A stretch of DNA of 64,000 bases from Sialis fuliginosa (GCA_961205875.1 OY540810.1:37882001-37946000); one strand, 5' to 3'. Shown: positions 22,335 to 33,454, numbered from the stretch's first letter. Notes: generated from the letters alone by a model not told the origin. Program-made: numbers and translations.

Positions 22335-22861
22335 CAAGGTTAGTATATGTATAGGTTGCCTCATAACTTTTTGACCAATCAGCGGCTGCGTGTGATGACG
22401 TCACCCTGAGGAACCTTTAAACGTTGTTTCATATATTAAGTTTTTTTTCAAATTATTTCGAATTTTTGGATATTTGTATTTAAAAAAAGTAAATATTATT
22501 GTTTATTACAGAAGCACAAATTATTACATATAATATTTCTTCATAAAAACTTTAAAATGATGTCAGAAATCAATGCTTAAAGAAAATACATTTCTTGGTT
22601 ACACATAAAAAAACACTTGTTTAAAACTATAATTTATAATAATAAAATAATAAAAATTTAGATTTAAAACTCAGTACACTATCAATATCAAATGAAAATA
22701 TTTAAAAACAACTTACAATAAATCAGTTTAACTAAAATAAAGAGTAAATATAGTTTGACAGCCATTTATAATGTCAAAGAGTTCCTCACGATGACGCGTT
22801 CTCCCCTCTCATGCCACTCCCCGCCAGAGTTATGAGGCAACCTATTACTTTACTAACCTTG
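22335..22861. mobile_element. MULE-like MITE with exact 9-bp TSD
   Basis: Termini CAAGGTTAGTATATGTATAG and the complement CAAGGTTAGTAAAGTAATAG continue inward as GTTGCCTCATAACT, about 35 bp with few mismatches. The exact 9-bp duplication CCTTGCACT flanks it (22326-22334, 22862-22870), the length expected for Mutator-like elements. Just inside the left terminus lie CCAATCAGCG and TGACGTCA (22396-22403). The interior is AT-rich with no transposase. Confidence 0.92.
22371..22403 (+). promoter_or_regulatory. CCAAT-box plus CRE module in MULE terminus
   Basis: GACCAATCAGCG (classical NF-Y/CCAAT consensus) is followed within 20 bp by TGACGTCA (ATF/CREB consensus). The same pair occurs inverted at 22260-22303 in the neighbouring MULE-like end. 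Whether either is bound is unknown. Confidence 0.55.
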
Positions 22862-22865
22862 CCTT

Positions 22866-23028
22866 GCACTCAGTGTAGCAACGCTAAAGTCACCATTTTG
22901 TTTTATATTGAGGCATGTACAATAAATAAACCCTCCAAATTTCATTTCATTGCTTTTTTTATTATTTAAAAAAAAATTCCTAAAAAAATTCTCATTTTAC
23001 GATGTGACGATTAGATGTAACCCCTTAA
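22866..23028 (+). mobile_element. TTAA element family X, right-end fragment
   Basis: CTCAGTGTAGCAACGCTAAA through CGATTAGATGTAACCCC and TTAA matches the right end of 11449-12267. Its left part was cut where the MULE MITE inserted, because the MULE TSD joins directly to it. Confidence 0.85.
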
Positions 23029-23538
23029 GTCAAAACAATAATATTTTCATGTGCCACACAAAGACAGTATATTATTTGTGTAGGATGTGTTCAAAGAACA
23101 TGTACTAAATAAATTAACACTATGTTTTCATTCTTGTTCCAACAACAACCTCGTGTTGGTATTGTTTCAAAGTTTAGTAACAATAATAACGACACTATAC
23201 CGACGTGTATGTGTACGTGAGGTTGAGGTAGACAGTGGAGGTTGTAACGGAAGTGAGGACAGACAAAGCCCAGCGAGATGTGACTTGTGGCTTTAACAGA
23301 CGCTGTGGAGCTCACAGTTTCAGAGGTTAACTGAATGATGTCGCTTGCTTGAAAAATGTACTGGAAAATGTGGTTTACCTTTTTGTGTAATGCAGGCTGT
23401 TTTATACGAATTATAATTATTTTTAGTTTGTGTATGTAAATAACCCTCTTTCATGGTTTTATAGTGACAATAATAAGCTCTTTTATTGTACAATGTAATT
23501 TATAATGGGAAAAATAGTTTGAAAAGGGAAAAATAAAA
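23029..23538. other. Possibly single-copy DNA; no gene proven
   Basis: The stretch 23150-23340 is less AT-rich (CTATACCGACGTGTATGTG, GAGGTTGAGGTAGACAGTGG, GACGCTGTGGAGCTCACAG) and open on both strands (23087-23296 plus; 23091-23315 minus). No motif is recognisable, so an exon cannot be claimed. Confidence 0.35.
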
Positions 23539-23890
23539 AACGGCCAAAAAGAGTTCTTTAAATTTTTTTCATAGTGTTCGATATAATTTTCATTGAAAGT
23601 ACTAATTAAATGCTACATTCTGGATTTTTTTCAGATTTTTTTAAATCGATAGTTGAGAAATTAGAGGGGGGGGGGGCGGTCTAATAACAACATTTAAAAG
23701 CAAATAATTCGTGACTGATAGGTTAAAATCAAAAGGTCATATAACATTTTTTTGTTGCATTTTAGGAGACCTATCCAAAGACATCCCAAATTTTTTTTGG
23801 CAGTTCGTTATAATTTTCAATGAATGCATGTACATAGATTTTAATTAGAATCTTTATTCTTGATTATTTTCAGATTTTTTGATTTTTTTT
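23539..23890 (+). repeat. Dispersed family F2, partial copy
   Basis: Contains the F2 monomer (GTTCGATATAATTTTCATTG, AGTACTAATTAAATGCTACA, TATAACATTTTTTTGTTGC, GAGACCTATCCAAAGACATC) and the start of a second monomer at about 23807. Carries a G run at 23666-23677. Lacks both canonical ends. Confidence 0.8.
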
Positions 23891-24189
23891 TGTAAATTAT
23901 GGGCTAATACGGAGAGTCTGGGGGTTCTCTGTCAGATTTGTGAAAAATCACGTATATAGTTATTCAGAATTGGGTTGACGCGCATACGTGACTAGATCAG
24001 GGTTACCGACTTTTTTAAATCACGCATTTTATAAAACGACTGGCCACGTTTAGCTGTGTTATATTTAATTATTTAGTTTTAGTTAGAGTAGTCCAGATAG
24101 ATTGGTTCGTTTTCAGATAGGGTTAGGTTGGGTTTATGAATTTCTGTCTATGCACTAAATAATATATTAACATAGATACAGCATACTCC

Positions 24190-24250
24190 ATACTTGAATC
24201 TATTGTAAGCGATTTTGACCTTTAGGGTAGCAGACGACTTCTAAAGCTCA
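24190..24250 (+). repeat. 60-bp segment of family G
   Basis: AATCTATTGTAAGCGATTTT and TTTAGGGTAGCAGACGACTT match 40170-40225, where they adjoin the larger G copy. The flanks at 23890-24350 show nothing else I can support. Confidence 0.7.
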
Positions 24251-24354
24251 TAGAACCTATATTATTGTATAATATGTATGAACACTACATAGTGTTATCA
24301 GTTCTGGTACGGTTTGATTTTTTTTAAACAGTTCCCCATGTTTTCACTCGACGC

Positions 24355-24570
24355 TTGAGTATCACATTTGTCACATTGCGACACGAGATGTCGCGTCACG
24401 TGTATACGGGGGTGTGGCGAAAGTTGCGAGTGTGGAGGAGGACAGGAGGAATGCGGTCGTGGCACAGACGCGGTGCGAAAATTTAACGCACGTGTTCAGA
24501 AATGTATTGTTATTAACAAATCTCTTACTGCGATAACGTCCCGCCGAAATCGGCGGTGGCAGTGATCTTT
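24355..24570. other. CpG-rich patch, possible promoter or exon relic
   Basis: Clearly GC-richer than its flanks, with many CpG (GTCGCGTCACGTGTATACGG, GCGGTCGTGGCACAGACGCG, CCCGCCGAAATCGGCGG). It has a CACGTG E-box near 24396 and a GCCGAAATCGGC palindrome near 24544. It is open on both strands (24368-24565 plus; 24371-24577 minus), as GC-rich DNA often is. No protein motif; not a member of any repeat in the window. Confidence 0.45.
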
Positions 24571-24689
24571 TGAGCATTTTTTAACTTGTAAGATATAAGG
24601 TATTTAAAAGTGAAACTGATTAATTCTTAAATAAATGTATGGGGCAAAAAATATTCTATTATTTAGTATATAAATGAAATAATAAATTT

Positions 24690-25580
24690 TTTATATACTG
24701 GGTGGGGCATTTAAAGTGTTACAGTTGATTATCTCAGAACCATCGCATATTTGAAAAAAATGTTTCAACCAAAAAATGTTTGGTTGTAAGGGGGTAATCG
24801 AATTGTAATATTTATTTGCTATTTTAACGTGGCCTTCAAGGATATTTGAAGGTCAACATCATTTTTTTAAATAGGAACCTATAGTTTTTATTTAGTAATC
24901 TTATTTTACGTGAAAAAGACGAATCATTCATTGAAAACTTATTTTTGAACAACCCAAGCTTTCCAAGGTATCTAACAAAATAATTTGAGATTTTGAACTT
25001 TCAAGAATTTTTTACTCAGAAACCACAAACTTTAGAAAAAAAGTACAGGATACACAAAATATTTATTTTGGTCTAATAAAGTGTGGAGAATTATTTTAAA
25101 ATTTTTTTAAACTTTTTCTATTTATTTTATTTTAGCAAAAACAAAAAAAAGTACGAAATGTTAAAAAAATCTAGAATAATTCTCCAAGTTTCATTAGACC
25201 AAAATAAACATTTTTGATATCTTGTACTTTTTTGTAAAGTTTATGATTTCTGAGTAAAAAATTCTTGAAAATTCAAAATCTCGAATTATTTTGTTAGATA
25301 TCTTGGAAAGCTTGGGTTGTTTAAAAAAAAGTTTTCAATGAATGATTCGTGTTTTTTCACGTAGAATAAGATTACTCAATAAAAACTATAGGTTCCTATT
25401 TAAAAAAATGATGTTGACCTTCAAATATCCTTAAAGGCCACGTTAAAATAGCAAATAAATATAACTAATCGATTACCCCCTTACAACCAAACATATTTTG
25501 GTTGAAATTTTTTTTTCAAATATGCGATGGTTCTGAGATAATTAACTGTAACACTTTAAATGCCCCACCCTGTATATAAA
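24690..25580. mobile_element. Long fold-back palindrome, ~430-bp arms
   Basis: The left arm from TTTATATACTGGGTGGGGCA is repeated, inverted, to TGCCCCACCCTGTATATAAA. Intermediate landmarks pair throughout: GTGTTACAGTTGATTATCTC, GGTTGTAAGGGGGTAATCGA, GAACCTATAGTTTTTATTTA, AACCCAAGCTTTCCAAG. The centre is near 25135. TA-type ends (TATAC...GTATA) suggest a Tc1/mariner-like or foldback element. No coding capacity. A transcript of it would be a near-perfect hairpin. Confidence 0.93.
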
Positions 25581-25807
25581 AGAAAATATTAAAATAAACA
25601 AATAATATTAGTATATATTTCATTGTTTATTCCGTGGACAAAAGAGCGGATCAAAAATAGGAAAATTTCGCAATTAATAAGAGTGCAATAAGGGTTCGTT
25701 TGAGAATTTTTTTTTATTTTGTGTTTATATGTATATGTAATCTTTTTTTTGTACTTCGATCATGAGTTGTGTGCATAGCTCTTGGCTCGTACTACTTAAA
25801 GTGAATA
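25581..25807. other. No gene
   Basis: AT-rich, nothing recognised. Confidence 0.4.
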
Positions 25808-25985
25808 TTGTTCGGTATTATAAACGAATTCATAAAGAAGCTAGCAAATTTGCTAACTAGCAAGCACATTCAAATGAAGTTTCTAACCTATCTGTCAGTT
25901 CTCCTTAAGTTTCATGAAGTGTTTGACAATATTCGCGCACGTGTGGTATGAAAACACTAACGGTGTTAAAATAGTGCCGATCGAT
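25808..25985 (+). mobile_element. Family K, left-half copy
   Basis: TTCGGTATTATAAACGAATT then GAAGCTAGCAAATTTGCTAA, GCAAGCACATTCAAATGAAG and CTATCTGTCAGTTCTCCTTA align with 1489-1640. The right terminus is missing. Confidence 0.78.
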
Positions 25986-26854
25986 GGCTAATAATGTCTT
26001 TATAAAATATTAAATTTGCAAAAATAAATAAAAAAACTCAACCGCCGCTTATGTTTAAATCATTGATACAGCGAAAAAGATGTGAGCTAGAGGAAAACTG
26101 AACAGGACCCATTTGATAGATAAAGAGATTTCCTATAAAAAATAATATAGTTCATATCTCTAAAATTAATAGTTTTTGAGGGATAGTTGTCGACTAAAAT
26201 ATATTTTTTTGAAATATATCGCTCTATGTCCCGATCAGTTGTAAAAAGGAATATTGGTATTTAACGATTAATAAAAAAATTCAAAAAATTCACTGTTTAA
26301 CTTGATACTATTAGAAAGTTATTTAAAGGTTCAAAAATGGTTTTCACTTTGAATTACAATTATAGGAGCTTTATTAGGATTCTAGTTTTAATTCTTACCA
26401 TCTACTGACGTACTTACTGTTACATGAAAACTTATGTATATATTTTAAACATAATAAACCATCTATTTTCGATAAAACTGATGAATACTCGTGAGGTGAT
26501 CAAGGCTGCCATATTTCTGTTTATTTTCTAAATGAAAAACGGCAAACTTAATTTCAACAATGTATTAAAAATATTTTGTTTTTCACATCAAAGTGGTGAA
26601 GAGTATTTTCACAGGTGATTTCAACAGCGGCTCATTTTTTATTCAGATTTGTTGTTTGTTTTTATGTAGATGTATCAACTTTGTTAAAATAAGTTTTGTT
26701 TACGTACTTACTTCTGGTGTTTTCTTTTTCTGTTTATAATCTGTATTTTTACTTTAGTAATTTTAAGCTTTAGATAGATATTTATTAACTGAAAGAATGT
26801 AAGTTGTTTTTGTTTATTAAATGATAAATAAATATTTACATTTACTTTAATATA
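25986..26854. other. No gene
   Basis: AT-rich. Nothing recognised on either strand. Confidence 0.45.
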
Positions 26855-27415
26855 CCGGGTGTTTTTTTAAAGACTTTTCAGCGGATTATTTCCAAAATAA
26901 CGAATTTTCAGAAAAAATGTTTGACAAGAGTTTCATGGTTTCGAAGGCGCTAAATATTGAAAATATTGGGTGACCTCAGAAAGGTCTCCTTGATGGGTTT
27001 TCAAGTACAACTTTGCTTTTTCAAATTTAAACTCAACTAGAAAAAATAAACAACTTTTGTCCGAAACATTTTATTTTTTGAAAATGTCTTTTTTATTATA
27101 TGGAGCTAACCAAAGAGAAATTTCTGGATTTTCAATAATTTTTTACTCGAAAACTATTATTTAAAAAAAAATCGCAGAAGGTAAAAAATAGATTTAAGCA
27201 GGAATTCCCAAAGAATTTTTTAATTCATATATAATTTATTTTTTTTAACTCTGAATTTTTTATTTATAAAAAAGTTGTATAAAAAAATAATAAATTTGAA
27301 AAACAACTCTCCGAGAATCTTTGCTTAGTTCTAAATACTTTTTCAATTTTGTGATTTTTCTAGAAAATTTATAGTTTTCGAGTAAAATTTTTTTGAAAGA
27401 ACACATCTAAAACCA
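26855..27415. mobile_element. Fold-back element, decayed relative
   Basis: Starts CCGGGTGTTTTTTTAAAGAC after TATA. An inner left segment (AATAATTTTTTACTCGAAAA) has an inverted match at about 27370-27405 (TAGTTTTCGAGTAAAATTT). The outer right arm is missing. Similar wording to the 24.7-kb palindrome (TTTTTTACTCAGAAACC) suggests relatedness. Confidence 0.6.
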
Positions 27416-27639
27416 AAATTAACTCATCAAAATATATCGCGTTCATTTATAATATAAAAAACTTTTTAATATTACTCCCATCATGTAATAATACAGTTTC
27501 TATAAAAGTTGATTGATAACAAAAACTTTAACACGAACAATCAATCTTCACGGAATGTAAATTTTTTAGCATTATAATTAAAAAAGGCTTAATCATTTGG
27601 TATTTGAATGCATATTAATGTATAGATTGAAACTTATTT

Positions 27640-28113
27640 GTTCAATTTTTTATTTGTGATTACTATTATTTCTGTAAGATTAATCTATATACATTTAACT
27701 GTCTTACAGCGTGATTTGATGACAATCGGCCAATAGGTGTCAAAATGGCAGACATTTAAACTAATTATTAGTATAATTTATTTATTAATTATTATATTAT
27801 CATAGTAACTACTTTTCATTGTTTCAAATGTTATATCTTTTATGTCGTAGTACTTATCATTTTGTAATTATTAGCAAGTGTCCATCACTGCGTATTTATT
27901 ACTGGTTTTACTTATCTGGAGAAAAAACATAAACAAAATAAAAGGCTATAATTTAAAAAAACAAACTATATTTGCGGACTTTGATAATTAAATTGATTAA
28001 ATAAAGAGTTCTTGTTTTATTAGTAATATGAGTTCATGAGAGTGACAACAAAGAAACCCGTAAATCACAAAAAACAGTAAACCATTCCCTTATAGCGGCC
28101 ATAACGCGTAAAC
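27640..28113 (+). mobile_element. MITE family 'TACTGGCACCAGT', copy 3
   Basis: Forward copy: GGCCAATAGGTGTCAAAATG, GCAAGTGTCCATCACTGCGT, CTATATTTGCGGACTTTGAT, CTTATAGCGGCCATAACGCG. The terminal GTACTGGCACCAGT is lost at both ends. Between 27416 and 27639 nothing else is seen. Confidence 0.78.
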
Positions 28114-28246
28114 AGATGGATTACTGTATATATTTTATTTTGGTATTACACATATTACCGTACATTAGTAATTAGTAGGTATTAAGTTTAATATAATATA
28201 ACTGTGGACGTTGAATATTACGTATGTAATTTACAATAACATACAT

Positions 28247-28677
28247 CAGTACCGGCTTTAGGGAAGGGGGGGGGGGAACCAGGGCGATCGCCCGGGGCGC
28301 CAGGCCAGGTGGGGCGGTGCACAATGGAGCATAAGTCACTTTTTTGGTTCAAATTAGTGTACAGGCTGTAATTTTTAGTAAACTTTTTTTTATCTTTAAA
28401 TTTTTTGTCGAGCAGTTAAACCCGATTAAGCAATTTTAATTTGTTCATAATAGGGGCAGGAGGTCTCGACGGTCTTAGGGCATTTGATAGACTTAAAGTT
28501 AATGATTTAAGCTATATTTAAAAAAAAAGTTTCTGTAGCATGATATGATGATATGAATTATTCAACTTATTTGTTAATTTATCAATTTTAATTGACATTT
28601 TCGGTAATTTTTTAACATTTTTTTAGGTGGAAAAATAAATCTCGCCCAGGGCGCCAGATTTGCTAAGGCCGGCACTG
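28247..28677. mobile_element. hAT MITE with exact 8-bp TSD
   Basis: Starts CAGTACCGGCTTTAGGG and ends GCTAAGGCCGGCACTG, with the exact duplication ACATACAT at 28239-28246 and 28678-28685. GGCGATCGCCCGGGGCGCC on the left faces CGCCCAGGGCGCC on the right, extending the inverted structure. A G-tract (9-11) follows the left end. Confidence 0.95.
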
Positions 28678-28685
28678 ACATACAT

Positions 28686-29390
28686 AACCCTTCTTAGTGG
28701 GTTTCGACTAAATTGCTATGACATTTGAAGAACCCATAGTGCTAGTATTACAGCAAAATTAAATTTAATGTGTTATTAATGATATTATAATTGTTTTGCT
28801 ATTAACGCAAATTGAATTGATCAATAGTAATAGTACGTCTGGTTCGTGGCAAATAAAGCCAAAACGCTGCACTTTTTGATTGGGGTATGCCACTTTCTGT
28901 GGTCATATATAAGTTCAAATGAAAGATTTTCAGATAGGGAGCCACTTTAAAATCCGTGTAGAACACTGTTATATCGGCTATTAAAGATGGCCCCCACGGT
29001 TTTTATTAAATTGGCTGTATCTCAGCTCCTAATCATCCGATTTCAATTTTATTTTGTTTATTTTAAAGTTGTTATTAAAAAAAATCTTTTTTATCATTAT
29101 TAATTTTTCTCTAAATTTTAAGGGTTCCCCACAATTTTCCGAAATCTGAAGATTTCACTTTTCTTACAAACTTAATTGTTATATAACTTGTTTATTGTGC
29201 CCAATAAAGTTTTTTTACTTCATATAAAAAAGAAAGATATTTTTTTCTGCGTTCCATTGATAACTAGATAATACTGTTTTAATTAACAACTTCTTTGGAA
29301 ATAGCGTGTTAAACTAAGAAAAATAGATTATTTTTGGATCATTCCAAGTCAAGTTTACCTGTATTGGTTTCTCGGATTCGAGATTTTGAT
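28686..29390. other. No gene
   Basis: Unassigned AT-rich DNA. Phrases like TGGCTGTATCTCAGCTCC near 29023 look repeat-derived, but no second copy is in the window. Confidence 0.4.
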
Positions 29391-30330
29391 AGAAATGTCC
29401 ATTTATACCTTCCCTGAATCAATTCTGACTATTTTTATCATCATGTCTGTCTGTCTGTCTGTATGTGTATCTGTTTGTCTGTAAACGTTGGAACTCAAAA
29501 ATGGCAGTACATAGAGGTGTAAAATTTTATATTAAGGATTAATTTGTTTTAAGAATGAAAACCAGATGTTTTTAAAACCGGAAACGGATATTTACTCTTG
29601 TAATTTTTGTAATTATTCGAAATATTTCTGAAACGGTACGTGTTGGAAGAAAATGTTTAAATAATAATTTACTTATAATATTATTATTTATAATTTATGT
29701 TATGTTCAATTCCTCTCAAAAAAAGTTTTTGAGGTTATAATCGTTTTTTTTTCAATTATATTCGAAATGGTTTAAAGCAGAAATAAATTATTGAAATAAA
29801 AGTTGTAGAGTACGTTATTTTCTATAGTTTATGTTCCATTAATTTTTTTGTATCTCTTACCAATTAAAAAAAAAACTTTTTTATTTAATTTTTTATTTTT
29901 TTCCATTTTTTTTTTAACAAGTTCATGGCAAAATGAAATGTTTATAACAAAAAATGTAGAGAACGTTATTATCTATAGTTTATGTTCCATTAATTTTTTT
30001 GTATCTCTTACCAATTAAAAAAAATCTTTTTTATTTAATTTTTTATTTTTTTCCATTTTTTTTGAACAAGTTCATGACAGAATGAAATGTTTATAACAAA
30101 AAATGTAGAGAACGTTATTTTCTATAGTTTATGTTCCATTAATTTTTTTGTATCTCTTACCAATTAAAAAAAAATCTTTTTTTATTTAATTTTTTATTTT
30201 TTTCCATTTTTTTTAACAAGGTCATGACAGAATGAAATGTTTATAACAAAAAATGTATAGAACGTTATTATCTATAGTTTATGTTCTATTAATTTTTTTA
30301 TATCTGTCATCAGTAAGCCAAAATTATTTG
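29391..30330 (-). repeat. F1-related copy with expanded 150-bp satellite
   Basis: 29396-29590 is F1 in reverse (CCTGAATCAATTCTGACTAT, (GTCT)n, TATTAAGGATTAATTTG). Downstream a segment of F1 is repeated in tandem: CTATAGTTTATGTTC recurs at about 29821, 29972, 30121 and 30271, so the period is 149-151 bp. Units are nearly identical, implying recent amplification. AT content is extreme. Confidence 0.88.
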
Positions 30331-30437
30331 TTTTATATTAGTAGATACACGTACATTTTTTTATTGTATAAGAAAGTTGATTTTTATAATTACCTACATA
30401 ATACATATGTAGCTTCGAAATTATACTACATATTAGA

Positions 30438-30950
30438 AAAAAGGCCAAGTGCGTGTTGGGCACGCACATGATTATTCTCACTACGATTTAAAAAAAAGAA
30501 ATTATTCCAAAATGTTTCATAAACTATTTTTGCTGTAATGTTCGTTATAATTTTTATTGAAAGTACTAATTAAAAACTACATTGTGAAATTTTCTCTGAT
30601 TTTTTTTTGATAACCACATTGAAAAGCAAATATATTGTGACTGAACAGTTAAAATCAAAAAGTCATTTAATATTTTTTGTTGCATTTAAGAAAACCTATA
30701 TAAAGACATCCCACTGAATGGATTAAGTGAAATTTTTTTTTGAAAATACTTTTTAGTCTATGGAAAGGGGGTATAAAAAATATATATATATATATTTTTA
30801 AATCTTATCATTTCTGTTTTTGGGTTATCAGTCTTCGTTCGTATACCAAATTACATCTCAATCGTTATAAAATTTATATAGACAGACAGGCAGATGGACG
30901 GACAAAGCGAAACTATAAGAGTTCCTAGTTTTCTATGGAACCCTAAAAAA
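30438..30950 (+). repeat. Dispersed family F2, complete single-monomer copy
   Basis: Starts AAGGCCAAGTGCGTGTTGGG and CACGCACATGA; ends GTTTTCTATGGAACCCTAAA. Carries one monomer and a (GACA)-type tract GACAGACAGGCAGATGGACG. The frame at 30740-30928 is repeat-derived. Canonical ends are best preserved here. Confidence 0.85.
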
Positions 30951-31065
30951 ACAACTTGACACCTCTAGCCGTTCCTGAGAAAAAGGGTCTTAGATAGATG
31001 GACAACAAAGTGATCCTATAAGAAGGGTTCCGTTTTTTTTTTCATTTTGAGGTACGGAACTTTGA
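30951..31065 (+). repeat. F2-like second terminus
   Basis: ACACCTCTAGCCGTTCCTGA, AGGGTCTTAGATAGATGGAC, AAGTGATCCTATAAG and GGGTTCCGTTTTT then GAGGTACGGAAC. This resembles a second, abundant lepidopteran repeat end (recalled wording), directly abutting the F2 copy. Confidence 0.6.
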
Positions 31066-31514
31066 AAAACTGACTAAAACTGTTTGAATTTCCCTTTCAA
31101 ATATGTTTTATATAAATGCAAATAAATCTAATCCCGTAGAATGGCTGTATAAAAAAAGTAACAAAAAACATATTAATTATACACAATTTTCGTACGTCAC
31201 TGATATAATTAGAATGTAAATATAATAACCATTATTTGTTAGCACTAATAAGAGGTTTTTTTTGGAATGAGTAACATAATCACTGATCGTTACAAGAACA
31301 ACGTGTAATATATTTTTTCTGCGAGTTTTTTGTTTATTGTTCGACGACACGATAGTTATCGATTAGTCGAAGGTACCCACTCAATGTTACAATAGAAGCA
31401 AAAAACAGAAAAAACAGGCGGATGGTCGTTAGCTTTGTAAGGAACTGGTCAAGGGTATTCAACCAATCTGAGATATTAAAATTGTTATGGGCTTGTCAAA
31501 TTAGACGGTTTTGT
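31066..31514. other. No gene
   Basis: No coding or repeat signal that I can support. Confidence 0.4.
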
Positions 31515-32280
31515 TATTAACCCTTTACCGCCCAGACCCGAGCTCAAGTAGGGTATACTTAACTGGCAGAAATTACCAGACTCGAGCTCAGTTCGGGCAT
31601 GATTAATTTCCGCGCGCAATGAAATTATGTTCATAATTTTAAAATAACAATAATTTTTTGAGAATAAATTATTTTTACTTCTTATTGCATCGTTATTTAT
31701 TATTAATTCAATTTTAATTGTATAAATATTATAGTTAAAAAAACATATGCCAAGTAAATGCACAGTGTTTCCCCAGGTTAAATTCACCAAAGGTAGTTAA
31801 TTATTTAACAATTTAAATTACCTGGTATTGGTTAACCATTTAATTTTATACAATTTTACTAAAAAATATTAGTTCGAAATATTTTCATATATTTTTTATT
31901 TTTTGACAATTTCAATCTAAATGACATTTAAAAACATCAAAACGACATGACATATTTCAAAGTAAATATCAATTTAAAAAATCAAATTGAAGTAATCTTT
32001 GTAAGGGAATATTTTACAACAAACGTTGTAGACCTATATTATAGGAAAAATGAATGCTCTACAAAAAAAGTCTATAAAATTTTCACGTAACATGCGTCGT
32101 TCATGACGCATTATTTTGGGATGTCATCCTTCCCTCTTAAACACGATTTTGATGAATTTGAAATGAATCACTCCTCAAGCCAGATCCAACCATCCAACCA
32201 AGTTTCATTAATATCGGTTCAGTGGTTCATGAGTTATGCGTGTGACAAGGATTCACGGAACAGACATATAAATACGTGTT
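31515..32280 (+). repeat. Dispersed family F3, longest copy
   Basis: Begins at TTAACCCTTTACCGCCCAGA (TTAA then CCCTTT, a piggyBac-like start) and runs through GAGCTCAAGTAGGG, AGTAAATGCACAGTGTTTCC, CACCAAAGGTAGTTAA, TATTTTGGGATGTCATCC to TTATGCGTGTGACAAGGATT. The other end is unclear, so the superfamily is tentative. The minus frame at 31485-31790 and plus frame at 32103-32312 are repeat-derived. Confidence 0.75.
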
Positions 32281-32993
32281 ATCATTTTAAGTATCAACCA
32301 ATGATTATTTAGACCAGGCATGTATAGGGCCAGTGGGTCCTTTGATTTTTATTTGTTCGTGAGTTTGGCACTTTTCTTAAAATTATATGACACAAAATAC
32401 ACAGAAATATACTGTAAAGAAAGGACTGTAAAATTTTACTTAATACGGATGCTCCGATTTGGTTGAAACCTTCACTAAAGTATTATTTATTATTTTTCGA
32501 ATAACATAGAATATATGACATATCTACCAGAGGGGTAAGCGGAAATGAAAAATATGATGCAAGCCGGAGAAAAAATTTATAATTAAAATAAAGTACCTGC
32601 TCTATCAAAACTATGTAAGTATGCAATTATTAATTAAACTCAAACCGATTTGGTGAAATTCTCCAATTCATCGAGTATAGGTAACAACTGGTGGTTAATA
32701 AATTTATGTCATGGGCACATCAAAGTAGTCTTTTTAAATATGTTACTCATGGCTACACGTATATATATAAATATAATGAGTTTATATATATCGTTTGAAG
32801 TAAGCATAATACAAATTCAATTCTGCACAAGGAACATTTGTGAAGCAAATTCTGAAATATATATATCACTGATGACGTAAGACATTTCAATTTCGGTAAG
32901 GCTTTTGTACATCAAAGTTTTAATTCGAATTTCAAAGTTATCTCTGTAGAATTCCTGATCGTTGGTGGAAGTTGTTACTCCCGACACATACCT
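32281..32993. other. No gene
   Basis: AT-rich with a (TATA) run at 32760-32790. The frame at 32650-32880 has no recognisable motif. Confidence 0.45.
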
Positions 32994-33001
32994 ACTGTGT
33001 T

Positions 33002-33446
33002 CAATGGCGCCGGAACCAATTTTTTGTGGGGGGCAGTACGAACACCAAAAATTAAGCTGTCCTAACTTTACTTGGCGTTCTTAAAATTCAAAATTTACTT
33101 CAATTTTTTTCTTTAACTTGCTTAATATCGTATTAATTGTTAAAATAAAAAAAAATTAATCGGAGGTACTAACTTTTCATTTTTTTTGTCTTTGACTAGA
33201 CTCCTGAAAAAATTAAGCTGACCTAACTTAGTGTTCTTAAAATTCAATTAACCAGAGATAATTACTTTTTTTTTCTGACTAGACTCGTGGTTACTTTTAT
33301 AATTTGTTTTTGAGCGTTTACATCAGTTTACAAAAATTAAAGAATTTTTAAGAGTAAACAAATTACATAACACGTCGCCCAAAAAAATAGGACCAAAATT
33401 TTTGGGTGGCAAAAAGTATTAATTGCCCCCCCCACCGGCGCCACTG
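33002..33446. mobile_element. hAT MITE with exact 8-bp TSD and inner direct repeat
   Basis: Starts CAATGGCGCCGG and ends CCGGCGCCACTG; exact TSD ACTGTGTT at 32994-33001 and 33447-33454. GGGGGGCAG and TTGCCCCCCCC extend the inverted ends. Inside, AAAATTAAGCTG-CCTAACTT and GTTCTTAAAATTCAA occur twice about 155 bp apart. Confidence 0.94.
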
Positions 33447-33454
33447 ACTGTGTT

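Noticed and set aside
23087..23315. Overlapping sense and antisense frames as an exon
   Set aside because: The stretch is only mildly GC-richer, has no motif, and no convincing splice-site pair was found. Kept as possibly single-copy DNA.
8682..32312. Conserved peptide VSLISVQWFMSY in three frames (8682, 10530, 32103)
   Set aside because: It is a translation of the F3 nucleotide phrase CATTAATATCGGTTCAGTGG. The frames start and stop at different repeat positions and carry no further conserved protein.
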